Positions 29,547-39,745 of a stretch of 64,000 bases of DNA are shown piece after piece (within the stretch, counting starts at the first letter, position 1; the number at the start of each line of letters is the position of its first letter). The stretch spans positions 186,001-250,000 of the forward strand of contig NZ_JABERI010000001.1 of NCBI RefSeq assembly GCF_013004375.1, given 5' to 3'. The stretch comes from Acinetobacter terrae (GTDB lineage Bacteria > Pseudomonadota > Gammaproteobacteria > Pseudomonadales > Moraxellaceae). The notes below the pieces were generated by a model. The model saw only the letters and a program-made list of their open reading frames with translations, searched no databases and had not been told where the DNA came from. The position numbers were made by a program, and so were the translations under genes.

Positions 29547-30344
29547 TTATTCAGCAGCAAATGCAGCAACAACAGAACCAAAGCCTTCAATTTCAACCTT
29601 GAATTCATCACCCGGGTGTGCAACAACCATAGGACCCAATGCACCGGTCAATACGATGTCACCCGCCAACAGTGGACGACCACGGCGAACCATTTCATCC
29701 GCCAACCAAACAGCAGCGTTGAGTGGATTTGCAAGGCAGGCTTTACCTACACCTTGAGATACCACTTCATCACCACGGGTCATGGTCATTTTGCAGTTCA
29801 CTAAATCCAGGTTTTCAAGTTTCACAGGACGTGAACCCAAAACAAAAGCCGCTGAAGATGCGTTATCGGCAACAGTATCAATCAGTGAGATTTTCCAGTT
29901 TTCGATACGGCTATCCACCACTTCTACCGCTGGCAAGGCATATTCAGTCGCACTGATAATGTCTGCATAGGTATGATGTTCTTTGGTAAGATCTTTATTA
30001 ATGATTAACGCGATTTCTGCTTCAACTTTAGGCTGAATCAATAAACCTGCCGGGATTGCTTCGCCATCACCATAAGACATGTCTGCAAACAACATACCGA
30101 AGTCAGGCTGATCTACACCCAGTTGGGCTTGTACCACTTTTGAAGTCAAACCGATTTTGCGGCCGACTAAACGACGTCCTTCGCTTAGGGCACGTTGGGT
30201 ATTTAATTCTTGAACTGCGTAGGCAATATCTACATCAGCACTTTCACCACCCAGTTGCGGGCGAATCGGTGCAATCGCAGTTTGTGACAACTCAGCTTCT
30301 CTAAGCGCCAAGGCGACTGATTCAACAACAGCAGAATTCGACAT
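29547..30344 (-). CDS. mhpD: 2-keto-4-pentenoate hydratase MhpD
   Basis: Adds water to 2-hydroxypenta-2,4-dienoate, giving 4-hydroxy-2-oxovalerate. It has 265 residues of the fumarylacetoacetate hydrolase-like hydratase group, with RRLVGRKIGLTSKVVQAQLGV, the acidic metal site in IQPKVEAEIALI (Glu-x-Glu) and VEVVDSRIENWKI. The start at MSNSAVV is chosen because AAGGAAA lies upstream; the longer frame has none. It is first of the mhpDFE unit, so the promoter lies in the 30345-30782 gap. Confidence 0.94.
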   Translation of the reverse strand: MSNSAVVESVALALREAELSQTAIAPIRPQLGGESADVDIAYAVQELNTQRALSEGRRLVGRKIGLTSKVVQAQLGVDQPDFGMLFADMSYGDGEAIPAGLLIQPKVEAEIALIINKDLTKEHHTYADIISATEYALPAVEVVDSRIENWKISLIDTVADNASSAAFVLGSRPVKLENLDLVNCKMTMTRGDEVVSQGVGKACLANPLNAAVWLADEMVRRGRPLLAGDIVLTGALGPMVVAHPGDEFKVEIEGFGSVVAAFAAE

Positions 30345-30782
30345 CAATGTTTCCTTAAACTGCAAAAAATTGGAGTTATACCGTTATCGATGGAAATGGA
30401 ATGAACAATGTGAAAATGCTATGCAAATGATCAAACCCATCAGCAAATGGGTGCTGCCCATCTTGGGAAAACGTGTATATGTATAAACTGATTTAGAATC
30501 TGAAAAATGCGGTTTTTATGCCAATACTTATTTTATTTTTTACAATAGCTATTACCTATAAATGGCATTCTATTTTTTTCAGTGAAACAAAGCACTTAGC
30601 GTAGATAATTCATGATATCCGAGTAAGCAGCTCTGCAATGCAGGTGATTCATTTTAACAATCAATCACCACTACGACTAAAAGATGAGACTATCGCTCTA
30701 TTTTGAGTAAAAACGACATATTCATTGCTCAATCAACATGATATTTTTAAACAATTAAAAACAATGACTTAGAATATTGGCA
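30345..30782. other. mhpD upstream region
   Basis: 438 bases between divergent mhpD and a secreted-protein gene, AT-rich, without an ORF of note. It should contain both promoters. I see no strong palindrome that I could name as an HcaR or MhpR site. Confidence 0.35.
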
Positions 30783-31178
30783 ATGAAAATCAAAACACTG
30801 TTATTAACGGCTTCACTCACCACCTTATGTAGTACAGCCTTTGCACAAAATTATCAAAACCAGCTTAAAAACAAATATTTAATTGTAAGTCGCGCAAGCT
30901 GTGCGGGATTAAAATTTAATCCTCAAGCGACCGCTGCTGCATGGCAAAATGAAATGGAATGTAGTCGTGGCTACTCCAATAGCGATGCGTGGCGTATTAC
31001 CTGGATTACACCGGACATTTTTATGATGACTGAAGTCATTCGCCCTAATGAAATTTCACCGCCGCGTAATGATGTTTATAAAATCATGAGTATTCAAAAT
31101 AAAACCGTCACTGTCGTTAATTACTGGACCGATTGGGGTAACCACAAACCTGATCTGCAAAAATTTAGAATTCAATAA
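30783..31178 (+). CDS. small secreted protein of unknown function
   Basis: Protein of 131 residues with a signal peptide MKIKTLLLTASLTTLCSTAFAQ and probable cleavage after FAQ or AFA. The mature part carries two cysteines (SRASCAGL and EMECSRGYS) likely to form a disulfide, and a C-terminal half rich in Trp and Val. I do not recognise the family. It is monocistronic, ends in a bidirectional terminator, and shows no tie to the neighbouring mhp genes. The frame can be read from a TTG at 30777, but the ATG at 30783 starts the signal peptide properly. Confidence 0.7.
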   Translation: MKIKTLLLTASLTTLCSTAFAQNYQNQLKNKYLIVSRASCAGLKFNPQATAAAWQNEMECSRGYSNSDAWRITWITPDIFMMTEVIRPNEISPPRNDVYKIMSIQNKTVTVVNYWTDWGNHKPDLQKFRIQ

Positions 31179-31182
31179 GTAT

Positions 31183-31211
31183 AAAAAAGGGCGATTTTAA
31201 ATCACCCTTTT
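31183..31211. terminator. bidirectional terminator
   Basis: AAAAAAGGGCGATTTTAAATCACCCTTTT: a stem with one C-A mismatch between convergent genes. Confidence 0.7.
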
Positions 31212-31226
31212 AGCATCCGATATCTC

Positions 31227-31895
31227 TTAAACCGCTTGTTTTAAATTCACCTGATTCAAGAGGACCTGATGCAGACTTGCCACATCTTCTGCAATAGCAA
31301 GCGGATTATATTGTGCCAGCGTCTCAGGTGTATGCACCCCATAACTCACCCCAATACGTGGCATGGCAATATTCTGCGCCATTTCCAAATCATACGATGT
31401 ATCACCGACCATAATCGCATTTTCAGCATTGACACCGGTAATGTGCAAAATTTCTGCGAGCATCAGTGGGTCAGGTTTAGATTTGGTTTCACTTGCCGCA
31501 CGGGTCACAATAAAAAGCTCATGACTCTGGGTTTGACTTAACACACGGTCTAACCCTTTACGGCTTTTTCCTGTGGCAACCGCAAGCTTTACACCCTGCT
31601 GCGTGAGATCATTCAACAATTCCGCCACACCCTCAAACCATGCATCACCTTTCGAATTTTCGACATAGTGAGTCGCATAACATTGCAAAATATCATGGTG
31701 CAATTCAGGCACATCGGGAAATAACACTTGCGCGACTTCCGGCAACCCCAAACCAATAATGCTTTTTGCAGCTTCATGCGTTAAGGGTTGTTCATATTCT
31801 TTGGCAGCAAATTTTAAGCTTTCAACAATCTGACCGACTGAATCAAATAAAGTGCCATCCCAATCGAAAATGACAAGTTCTACCGCTTTTTTCAT
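31227..31895 (-). CDS. HAD-superfamily hydrolase (phosphoglycolate phosphatase-like)
   Basis: Cytoplasmic phosphatase of 222 residues, subfamily IA. Motif I is VIFDWDGTLFDSVGQIVESL (D10, D12), motif II LAVATGKSRKGLDRVL, motif III SKPDPLMLAEIL and motif IV MVGDTSYDLEMAQN. The order HAD-rluC-rne is the same as in Pseudomonas, where the HAD gene follows rluC. The natural substrate is unknown; phosphoglycolate-type phosphosugars are the usual guess. It is 321 bases from rluC, and the gap holds a repeat element, so joint transcription with rluC is doubtful here. Confidence 0.88.
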   Translation of the reverse strand: MKKAVELVIFDWDGTLFDSVGQIVESLKFAAKEYEQPLTHEAAKSIIGLGLPEVAQVLFPDVPELHHDILQCYATHYVENSKGDAWFEGVAELLNDLTQQGVKLAVATGKSRKGLDRVLSQTQSHELFIVTRAASETKSKPDPLMLAEILHITGVNAENAIMVGDTSYDLEMAQNIAMPRIGVSYGVHTPETLAQYNPLAIAEDVASLHQVLLNQVNLKQAV

Positions 31896-31938
31896 GAATT
31901 AATCCAATATTTGATTCAGGGTGAATAACAACTTGAAA

Positions 31939-32146
31939 TTGACCTCTCCCTTGCGAACTCAGAATATATTCTGAGGATTCTCATCTCCTAAGAGGAAAGA
32001 ATTTCTATTATTTTTCAAGCGCAAGGAACGAACTAAATATCGTGAGATAAGTTTAGCAAAATTTAATTCATTCCTCTTATTCGCTATCGTGACACTCCCT
32101 CTCCTTTCAGGAGATGAGCAGTACTACTGCGCAAGAGAGAGGTCAA
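31939..32146. repeat. 208-bp repeat element bounded by 17-bp inverted repeats
   Basis: TTGACCTCTCCCTTGCG at 31939-31955 pairs with CGCAAGAGAGAGGTCAA at 32130-32146, with one mismatch. The interior lacks an ORF and contains AGAATATATT, TTCTCATC and further CTCTCC/GGAG words also seen at 6729. It looks like a MITE-type or REP-type insertion between the HAD gene and rluC. No target duplication was identified. Confidence 0.55.
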
Positions 32147-32216
32147 AGTTATTCATCCACATTCTTGAGTAACGGGACTATTCATCCAATACTCCCGCTG
32201 CTTGAGAGCAGAAAAT

Positions 32217-33191
32217 TCAATCTTCTTCATCACGATCAGTTAAAACCGGTTCTTTATCTTTCTTCTGTGCACGTAACTGTGCCACCAGACTCTGCATATC
32301 TTCAGGCAATGGCGCTTCAATGGTTTCATAACCCGGAATTTCCAGACGCAGTGCATGCAAACATAAACGACGTGCTTTCGGACCTTTGTATACAGTTTCA
32401 TGACCATATTTTTCATCGCCAATTAAAGGATGACCAATACTTAAACCATGCACACGAATCTGATGGGTACGACCTGAAAGCGGTGATGCATATACAAGCG
32501 TTGCATGCATAAAGCGCTCAGCCACATTCCACTGCGTTTTCGACTCTTTACCTTCTTTAGAGACGCATACACGACGCTCGCCATTGGCAAGCTCATAACG
32601 GTGTAAAGGTGCATCAATCAGTTGACGATCGATCACGACGTTGCCTTTCACAATCGCAGCATAGGTTTTTTTGATTTTATGTTCACGCAGTAAATCTTGC
32701 AGGGTTTTTAAAGTGCTGCGTTTTTTACTGATCATCACTAGGCCGGAAGTATCACGGTCAATACGATGAATCAGTTCCAGATATTTCTTACCGGTTGCTG
32801 CACGCAAGCCTTCAATCAGACCATACGCCACACCACTACCACCGTGCACGGCAATACCTGAAGGTTTATTGACCACCATCAGGCCTTCATCTTCATAAAT
32901 CACGCGGCTGAGCAGGCTTTGAGCCACTTTGTCCGATACCGGTACTGGCGTTTCATCTTTAGGCTCATAACGAATTGGCGCAACGCGAATTTGGTCACCA
33001 ATTGCCAGTTTCGTTTCCGCTTTGATACGCTTTTTATTGACCCGAACTTGTCCTTCACGCATCAAACGATAAATACGACTTTTAGGCACACCTTTAAGTC
33101 GAGAAAATAAAAAATTATCGATGCGTTGGCCTGATTGATGCTCGTCCACTTCAAACCAAGTGACACTTTGCCATTCTTGCGTAGAATTCAT
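32217..33191 (-). CDS. rluC: 23S rRNA pseudouridine synthase RluC
   Basis: Modifies uridines 955, 2504 and 2580 (E. coli numbering) of 23S rRNA. It has 324 residues: an N-terminal S4 domain (RIDNFLFSRLKGVPKSRIYRLMREGQVRVN) and the catalytic domain with LIHRIDRDTSGLVMISK, which holds the nucleophilic Asp in the RxD motif. SGRTHQIRVHGLSIGHPLIGD is the second signature. I start at the ATG 33191 (MNSTQEW); a TTG six codons earlier is the alternative. It is divergent from rne, a conserved arrangement. Confidence 0.95.
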   Translation of the reverse strand: MNSTQEWQSVTWFEVDEHQSGQRIDNFLFSRLKGVPKSRIYRLMREGQVRVNKKRIKAETKLAIGDQIRVAPIRYEPKDETPVPVSDKVAQSLLSRVIYEDEGLMVVNKPSGIAVHGGSGVAYGLIEGLRAATGKKYLELIHRIDRDTSGLVMISKKRSTLKTLQDLLREHKIKKTYAAIVKGNVVIDRQLIDAPLHRYELANGERRVCVSKEGKESKTQWNVAERFMHATLVYASPLSGRTHQIRVHGLSIGHPLIGDEKYGHETVYKGPKARRLCLHALRLEIPGYETIEAPLPEDMQSLVAQLRAQKKDKEPVLTDRDEED

Positions 33192-33947
33192 ACAGTTACT
33201 ATGACCCAAAAAAATACTAAAATTGATTAAAAACTGATCACTTAGGCTATGCTTTACACAAGAAACATAAGCTTAACCCATAGGCAGATGATGCAAGGTT
33301 TGATATAGTCAGCGCACGGATACCACCGTTAGTGTGAAAAAATTTAATCACTTCAATATTTTTGAAGTTAAATATTAAATTTGACAATTCACATTAAATA
33401 CGGAAAGGTCCCTAAAGAATATGCCGACGCCGAAGGCTTATTATATCGGCAAAAAAGCAAACTGTTGCGTTTAATTGTACTTATGTACATAAATCAGTCT
33501 GCCCTAAAAAATATGTCGCCAACTTAAAGTTGGTTTTTAAACGTAAACTGATACACATCAGATTAGTCGCACCCTGAAGTCGCATTCAGGCTACAACGTT
33601 GATGCATTGGATCTGCACATAAAGCAAAGATACGATGATAATTCCGTATCAAGACGCTCTATCTTAATGGAAGGGATGATCTTCAAGCTGCGTGACAGTG
33701 AAAGTTACTCACATCTAATGCACCGTTTGTCCGCCAGTGAAGCGTTCAGGTGACTTTAATCGTTTAAAGATTGAAGCCGTATTGCCATCATCAATACGTG
33801 AATCAAAAACCGAAGCCCAAAAAAAGGCCGGTAAAAAAGCTCAGACCACAAGAGTTTATTTGAGATCTGGGTATTGATCCGTAATGTATGATGTTCGCTA
33901 CGTGAATAGCGATGTTTTGTTGTGTATCACTATTAGGTGTTACACCC
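33192..33947 (+). other. long leader/intergenic region upstream of rne
   Basis: About 750 bases between divergent rluC and rne. Several hairpins are visible: CCTGAA/TTCAGG (33572-33589), GATACG/CGTATC (33629-33650) and CGCTA/TAGCG (33896-33911) just before the rne ribosome site. A possible -10 TATAGT lies near 33305. In other bacteria rne mRNA has a long structured leader through which RNase E limits its own synthesis; this region is suited to that role, but the mechanism here is inferred. No ORF is convincing. Confidence 0.5.
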
Positions 33948-36900
33948 ATGAAACGTATGTTGATTAATGCAACACATGCCGAAGAGATTCGCGTTGCACT
34001 TGTCACTGGTCAGCGTCTTTACGATTTTGATTTAGAAAATCGTACCCGTGAACAAAAGAAATCCAATATCTATAAAGGTCACGTGACTCGCGTTGAACCT
34101 TCTTTAGAAGCTGTTTTTGTTGAGTATGGTGCAGGTCGTCAAGGCTTCCTGTCTATGCGTGAAATCGCAAATTCATACTACAAGGCAGACCCTCGCCAAA
34201 CTTCAAATATCCGCGAATTGATCACTGAAGGCACAGAACTTCTTGTTCAAGTGGAAAAAGAAGAACGTGGCAATAAAGGGGCTGCCCTTTCTACCTTTAT
34301 CTCGCTTGCCGGTCGTTATTTGGTGCTTATGCCAAACAACCCTAAAGGTGGTGGTATCAGTCGTCAAATTTCAGGTTCAGTTCGTGAAGAATTGAAAGAA
34401 ATGTTGTCGTCACTGAATATTCCTCGTGGCATGAGCGTGATTGTTCGTACTGCGGGTATTGGTCGTTCACAAGAAGAATTGCAACTTGACTTGCAACACC
34501 TGATGGACCTTTGGGCACAAATCCAAACCACAGCAAGTTCTGGTCCGTCACCAATGTTGGTACATCAGGAAGCTGGCGTAGTTACTCGTGCGATTCGTGA
34601 CTATTTACGTGACGATGTTGCAGAAATTTTAATTGACTCTGAACAAGCCTATACCGAAGCCTATAACTTCGTTAAAGCCGTGATGCCGCGCCAGTTAGAA
34701 AAACTTAAAACCTATACTTTAAATGAGCCTTTATTTGCTCATTTTGCGATTGAAAGCCAAATTCAAACTGCCTATGAACGTGAAGTAAAACTTCCTTCTG
34801 GCGGTTCAATCGTGATCGACCAAACTGAAGCTTTAGTGTCAATTGACATTAACTCGGCGAAATCAACACGTGGTAGCGACGTTGAAGACACCGCTTTAAA
34901 TACCAACCTGGAAGCGGCTGAAGAAATTGCGCGTCAACTGCGTTTACGTGATATCGGTGGTTTGGTGGTGATCGATTTCATCGACATGACCAAAGACCGC
35001 AACCAGCGCATGGTTGAAGCAAAACTTCGTGAAGCAACTCAAAGCGATCGTGCCCGTATCCAGTTCGGTCAATTGTCTCGTTTTGGCTTAATGGAAATGA
35101 GCCGTCAACGCTTACGTCCATCGCTTGAAGAAGCGACCGGTTATGTTTGCCCGCGCTGCCATGGTACTGGCATGGTGCGTGACTTACGCTCTCTTTCGCT
35201 GTCGATCATGCGTAAAGTGGAAGAAATTGCTCTGCGTGAACGTCATGGTGAAGTTCAGGTTGAAGTTCCAGTTGAAATTGCAGCATTCTTGTTGAATGAA
35301 AAGCGTCATACGCTGGTGTATTTAGAACAAACTTCAAATGTACGTGTAACCGTGTTGCCACATCCGCACTTGGAAACACCGCATTACGAAATCACTTATA
35401 ACGCTGAAGGTTTTGCGCCAACCAGCTATGAACGTACCGAAGCAACACGTTCAAGTGAAAAAGAGTTGGGTTATGAATCTTCTGAATGGCATTTGGAAGG
35501 TGAGCAACAAGCTCAAGCTGCTGCACAAGCACCTGCTCAGCAACAAGCTCAAAACCAAAACAACAAGCCACAACGCCGTCCACAACAAGCAGCTCAAGAA
35601 GTACAGCAACAACAGCCAGCTCAAGTTGCACCTGCTGCTCAAGCTTCAGCAAGCCCATGTGCATGGTTAGAAAACCTGTTTGTGCAAAAGCAAGCAAAAA
35701 CAGTTGATCAGGCACGTACTGCAAACAATGCTGCTGCTGCCATTGAACAAATGGTCAATGAGGGTGCTGTGAGCCGTGGCCAATTCGGTCAAGTTGCGAC
35801 ATCTGCTCCTGCTCCAAGCGCACCGGTTGCAACTGCAAACAACAATGTTTACTTAACGCCAAATGCACCTGTAACACCAAAACAGGAACAGCGTGAAGTT
35901 GCGGACAAGTATTCTGACAGAGAAGAAAAAGCGCAACGTCACAATAAAAAGCGTAACAAGCCGAAAGAGCAACGCGAACAAGTTCAGCACGACAATCAAC
36001 AAAATCAAGTGCATGAAGAAATTGTTCAAGTTCCTCGTCATGAGCAGCGCCAAGAAGTACGTCAAGAACAGCGCCCGGAACCACGTCAAGATCAGCGCCA
36101 TGAACAGCGCCAAGACCAACGTGACAACAAGCGCCCGACTCGACGTCAACACGTTGAACAACAAGCATCTGAAACTCAACCAGAGCAAAATGCTGTTCCA
36201 CGTCGTGACCGCAATAGCCCGCAACGTCCAAACCGCCCAAATCGTCACCGCGATCAAAGCGTATTGAACGAACAAGCTGCTCCACAGCAAGCCATTGCTG
36301 CTCCTGTAGTTAATGAACAACAACCTAAAGTCGAAGTGATTGATACGCCTCGTCAGGATGTTATTCCAACTGCATTGGTGGTGAATGTCGATCAGGCGAA
36401 AAGTGAAATTGTCGCGTTAAATGCAACAGCAGCTATTGTTGAAGCACCAATCGCTCAAACTGCACCTGTCGCTGTTGCAGAAATCAAAGCAGCTGTAGTT
36501 GAGAAACCGGTAGTCGCGAAGGCAGAAAAACCTGCTGCAACCACTGAAACTCGCGAGCCACAGCAACCGCGTCCTGCTGACAAACGTGCAAGCAACGATC
36601 CGCGTATGCATCGTCGTCAAAAACGTGAAGCTTATGCAAAACAGGCTCAAGCTCCAAAATTGAACCCATCTCAGGTTCCAACTTTGGGTCAATATACGGT
36701 TGGCAGCTTAATTCGCCATGTTTATGGTGAAGATTGTTCAGTGCTGATTGAACAATTTGGTTTAATCCCAACCTTCAACCGTGCCTTGGTGAAATTCACT
36801 GAGCAATATGCGGCGACTATGGTGTCTCAGGCAACTGAAGCGGAAGCACCAGCACAGCCGGTTACACGTGATGTTGCTGTAGTAACCAAAGCTGCACCTG

Positions 36901-37445
36901 AGGCTGAACCGGCGCCTGTGTTGGACTTGACACCACCTCGTGCTGTTTCGGACAACCGTGTTGCCAACGATCCTCGTGAACGTCGTCGTTTGGCAAAACT
37001 TGCTGCGGAACAAGCTTTAGAGCAAGCCAAGCAAGCACATAGCGAACCTAAAGCTGCAAAGGAAGTTGCTGAAACAACGACTTCTGAAGTTGCTCCGGTG
37101 ACAGAACCAGAAGCTGTGATCGAAGAAGCACCGGTGACGAAAACTCCTGAAGTTATAGCCGAAGAAGCACCAGTGACGGAAGCTCCAGAAGTTGTAGTCG
37201 CTCCAGAAGTGGTTGCAGAGCCGATCGAGGAAGCTGTTCAAGCAGCCCCTGTTGAAAAGGCAGTAAAGCCAAAACCGGTAAAAGCTGAATTGCCGGCAGA
37301 GGTTGCTCAAGACCTACAAGCACTGGCTGAGCCAAAAGCTGATGTAGATAACCCCGATGCTGATGATGACGCTGACAAACCTGTCCGCCCCCGTCGTCCT
37401 CGCGGTCGTCCACCGAAGAAAGTAACTCCTGCAAATGAGTCATAA
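33948..37445 (+). CDS. rne: Ribonuclease E
   Basis: Essential endoribonuclease and degradosome scaffold, about 1165 residues. The N-terminal half has the S1 domain ([25 protein letters not shown]), DNase-I-like catalytic region with [13 protein letters not shown] and VVIDFIDM (the two Mg-binding Asp residues), and the Zn-link CPRCHGTG. The C-terminal half is disordered: Gln/Ala-rich (about 510-600), an Arg/Gln/Glu/His-rich RNA-binding stretch with [22 protein letters not shown] repeats (about 680-780), and a Glu/Pro/Val-rich tail with repeated EEAPVTxxPEV. I start at [10 protein letters not shown], with AGGTG upstream. Partner enzyme RppH is also in the window. Confidence 0.96.
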   Translation: MKRMLINATHAEEIRVALVTGQRLYDFDLENRTREQKKSNIYKGHVTRVEPSLEAVFVEYGAGRQGFLSMREIANSYYKADPRQTSNIRELITEGTELLVQVEKEERGNKGAALSTFISLAGRYLVLMPNNPKGGGISRQISGSVREELKEMLSSLNIPRGMSVIVRTAGIGRSQEELQLDLQHLMDLWAQIQTTASSGPSPMLVHQEAGVVTRAIRDYLRDDVAEILIDSEQAYTEAYNFVKAVMPRQLEKLKTYTLNEPLFAHFAIESQIQTAYEREVKLPSGGSIVIDQTEALVSIDINSAKSTRGSDVEDTALNTNLEAAEEIARQLRLRDIGGLVVIDFIDMTKDRNQRMVEAKLREATQSDRARIQFGQLSRFGLMEMSRQRLRPSLEEATGYVCPRCHGTGMVRDLRSLSLSIMRKVEEIALRERHGEVQVEVPVEIAAFLLNEKRHTLVYLEQTSNVRVTVLPHPHLETPHYEITYNAEGFAPTSYERTEATRSSEKELGYESSEWHLEGEQQAQAAAQAPAQQQAQNQNNKPQRRPQQAAQEVQQQQPAQVAPAAQASASPCAWLENLFVQKQAKTVDQARTANNAAAAIEQMVNEGAVSRGQFGQVATSAPAPSAPVATANNNVYLTPNAPVTPKQEQREVADKYSDREEKAQRHNKKRNKPKEQREQVQHDNQQNQVHEEIVQVPRHEQRQEVRQEQRPEPRQDQRHEQRQDQRDNKRPTRRQHVEQQASETQPEQNAVPRRDRNSPQRPNRPNRHRDQSVLNEQAAPQQAIAAPVVNEQQPKVEVIDTPRQDVIPTALVVNVDQAKSEIVALNATAAIVEAPIAQTAPVAVAEIKAAVVEKPVVAKAEKPAATTETREPQQPRPADKRASNDPRMHRRQKREAYAKQAQAPKLNPSQVPTLGQYTVGSLIRHVYGEDCSVLIEQFGLIPTFNRALVKFTEQYAATMVSQATEAEAPAQPVTRDVAVVTKAAPEAEPAPVLDLTPPRAVSDNRVANDPRERRRLAKLAAEQALEQAKQAHSEPKAAKEVAETTTSEVAPVTEPEAVIEEAPVTKTPEVIAEEAPVTEAPEVVVAPEVVAEPIEEAVQAAPVEKAVKPKPVKAELPAEVAQDLQALAEPKADVDNPDADDDADKPVRPRRPRGRPPKKVTPANES

Positions 37446-37465
37446 TTAGCTCTAATGCAGTGAAT

Positions 37466-37503
37466 AAAAAAAACCTAGTCATTTCGGTGACTAGGTTTTT
37501 TTT
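37466..37503 (+). terminator. rne terminator
   Basis: AAACCTAGTCA, TTTCGG, TGACTAGGTTT with A and T runs; a perfect stem 21 bases after the rne stop. Confidence 0.88.
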
Positions 37504-37618
37504 GATACTTTTGTCAAATTAGGTTGATTGCACTAGGATTAAACGATTAAAAAGACACCTGTACAGATGACCGCAAACAAATAGACATATTGGATTATGA
37601 AAAATAAATAGGATTCTT

Positions 37619-39460
37619 ATGAACCACAGCACACAGAGCGATCTTATTGGTATTGCTGATGTCGCAGCAAAATTACCCAAATTTATGAGCAAAGTCCCTC
37701 ATCTATTGAGTGGTCTGAAGCAAGCCTATTTACGCACACCTAACACCCCTGCAGGATTAGGCATTGCCTTTGAAAAAGCAGTCAAACGCAATCCTCACGG
37801 CATCGCGTTATTATTTGAAGATCAAAAATTCAGTTATCAAGAATTGAATGAATGGGCCAACCAAATCGGGCATTTTTATCTGTCCCTTGGCGCCTGTAAA
37901 GGCGATGTCATTGCCGTGATGGTGGAAAACCGTCCGGAACTTGTAGCGACAGTCGTTGCTTTAGCGAAAATTGGCGTGACCTCAGCTCTGGTCAATACAT
38001 CGCAAACCGGTAAGGCACTGACGCATAGCATTAATCTGGTAAAACCCATTGCAGTCATTGTCGGTGAAGAATGCCGTCACGCTGTGGAAGAAGTCCGTCC
38101 AGACTTAGCGCTTGCAGCAGACCGTTTTCACTGGTTTGCAGATCAAGCCACTCAAATTGATGCAGGTACAGCACCGAAAAACTGGGTGAATCTCGCGGAT
38201 AAAATTGATCAATTCCCCAAATTCAACACACCAACCACGCATAGTGTTCAAGGTAAAGACGGCTTATTTTACATCTACACTTCGGGTACGACCGGTTTAC
38301 CCAAAGCGGTCATTTTCACGCATAGCCGCTGGACTTTGGCCTATGGCACCTATGGGCATATATTAAACCTGAATAAAGACGACGTCATGTACGTGACCTT
38401 GCCGCTCTATCATGCGACGGGGATCGTGGTGTGTTGGTGTGGCGTGATTGCTGGCAGTGCCACACTGGCATTACGACGCAAATATTCCACCTCTGCTTTC
38501 TGGAAAGATGTACAAAAATTTGATGCCTCTGCGATTGGTTATGTCGGTGAATTGTGCCGTTACCTCATGGATGCGCCTGTATCTGAACTCGAACACTGTC
38601 ATCGTGTGAAAAAAATGATCGGTAATGGCATGCGCCCAAATATCTGGGACAAATTCAAGCAACGTTTTGGTATTGAAGAAATTCTTGAACTTTATGCTTC
38701 AAGCGAAGGTAATGTCGGTTTCAGTAACGTGTTTAACTTTGACAACACGGTAGGCTTCTCCCCTACACCTTATGCGATTGTCGAGTTTGATAAAGAAAGC
38801 AATGCGCCGGTGAAAGATGCCAAAGGCTGGTTCAAGAAGGTCAAAAAAGGTGAAGTCGGTTTATTGATTGGTAAAATTACCCGCCGCTCACCCTTTGATG
38901 GCTATACCGACCCTGAAAAGAATAAATCCGTCATCATGAAAGATGTATTCAAGCATGGCGATGCATTCTTTAACACAGGCGATCTGGTACGTGATATTGG
39001 CTTCCGTCATGCTCAATTTGTGGACCGTTTAGGTGACACTTTCCGCTGGAAAGGTGAAAATGTATCTACCACTGAAGTTGAAAATGTCCTCAGCGAATAT
39101 GAAAAAATTGCTGAAGCTGTGGTTTATGGCGTAGAAATTCCCAATACCAACGGTCGTGCAGGCATGGCGGCAATTACGCTGAATGATGGTGCAGAATTAA
39201 CAGCGCAAGATTTAAAGCAAATGGCAACCGAGTTTAAAAAATGCCTGCCTGCTTATGCTGTTCCTGTGTTCTTACGTGTTCAAGTACAGGTGGAAACCAC
39301 CGGTACTTTTAAATACCAAAAGAACAAGTTAAAAGAACAGGCTTTTGATCCCAATAAAACCGATGAACGCTTGTTGGTTTTATTGCCGAATACCACGGAA
39401 TATTGTGATTTAACGGCAGAAATATTCCACAATATCCAAGCTTATCAATACCGTTTCTAA
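37619..39460 (+). CDS. Long-chain acyl-CoA synthetase (FadD6/FATP-like)
   Basis: AMP-forming ligase activating fatty acids to acyl-CoA, 613 residues. The P-loop is YIYTSGTTGLPKAVIF, the FACS-type segment is FNTGDLVRDIGFRHAQFVDRLGDTFRWKGENVSTTEVENVL, and the late catalytic Lys is in TTGTFKYQKNKLK. The wording FRWKGENVSTTEVE and length fit the FATP/very-long-chain type rather than E. coli FadD. The chain-length preference is not readable. It is monocistronic, with its own promoter region after the rne terminator. Confidence 0.9.
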   Translation: MNHSTQSDLIGIADVAAKLPKFMSKVPHLLSGLKQAYLRTPNTPAGLGIAFEKAVKRNPHGIALLFEDQKFSYQELNEWANQIGHFYLSLGACKGDVIAVMVENRPELVATVVALAKIGVTSALVNTSQTGKALTHSINLVKPIAVIVGEECRHAVEEVRPDLALAADRFHWFADQATQIDAGTAPKNWVNLADKIDQFPKFNTPTTHSVQGKDGLFYIYTSGTTGLPKAVIFTHSRWTLAYGTYGHILNLNKDDVMYVTLPLYHATGIVVCWCGVIAGSATLALRRKYSTSAFWKDVQKFDASAIGYVGELCRYLMDAPVSELEHCHRVKKMIGNGMRPNIWDKFKQRFGIEEILELYASSEGNVGFSNVFNFDNTVGFSPTPYAIVEFDKESNAPVKDAKGWFKKVKKGEVGLLIGKITRRSPFDGYTDPEKNKSVIMKDVFKHGDAFFNTGDLVRDIGFRHAQFVDRLGDTFRWKGENVSTTEVENVLSEYEKIAEAVVYGVEIPNTNGRAGMAAITLNDGAELTAQDLKQMATEFKKCLPAYAVPVFLRVQVQVETTGTFKYQKNKLKEQAFDPNKTDERLLVLLPNTTEYCDLTAEIFHNIQAYQYRF

Positions 39461-39541
39461 TTCAAAACGTATGTTTTTTGACTAGATAAAGCAAATTTGT
39501 TGCATTTATAATCAAACATCAACAAGTTTGCTAATTTTTAC

Positions 39542-39569
39542 TTGCGCTCGTTTAATAACTTGCTACAAT
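39542..39569 (+). promoter_or_regulatory. putative promoter of the tRNA-Lys cluster
   Basis: TTGCGC (-35-like), 16 bases, TACAAT (-10), followed by ACGCCC, a GC-rich discriminator typical of stable RNA promoters. The first tRNA begins about 80 bases on. Confidence 0.5.
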
Positions 39570-39652
39570 ACGCCCATCAAAACGAAGTGGTGTTTAGAAA
39601 ACCTTATATTTTCTTACACTGTGCATCCAGGCAATGCTTGAATGTTGGTTTC

Positions 39653-39728
39653 GGGCCGTTAGCTCAGTTGGTAGAGCAGTGGACTTTTAATCCATTGGTC
39701 CCGCGTTCGAGTCGCGGACGGCCCACCA
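39653..39728 (+). tRNA. tRNA-Lys (TTT), copy 1
   Basis: 76 bases with CCA encoded. The acceptor GGGCCGT/ACGGCCC pairs fully, the anticodon loop is CTTTTAA (anticodon TTT), and the T loop begins TTCGAG. It is the first of three identical copies. Confidence 0.95.
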
Positions 39729-39745
39729 CTTATTTTGATTATCTT

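Noticed and set aside
32114-32512. Rightward 132-codon frame over the end of rluC
   Set aside because: Mostly antisense of rluC plus the repeat element; no supporting start signal.
35392-37482. Many antisense and out-of-frame ORFs opposite the rne tail
   Set aside because: They are shadows caused by low-complexity repeats in rne; they lack ribosome sites and have odd composition.
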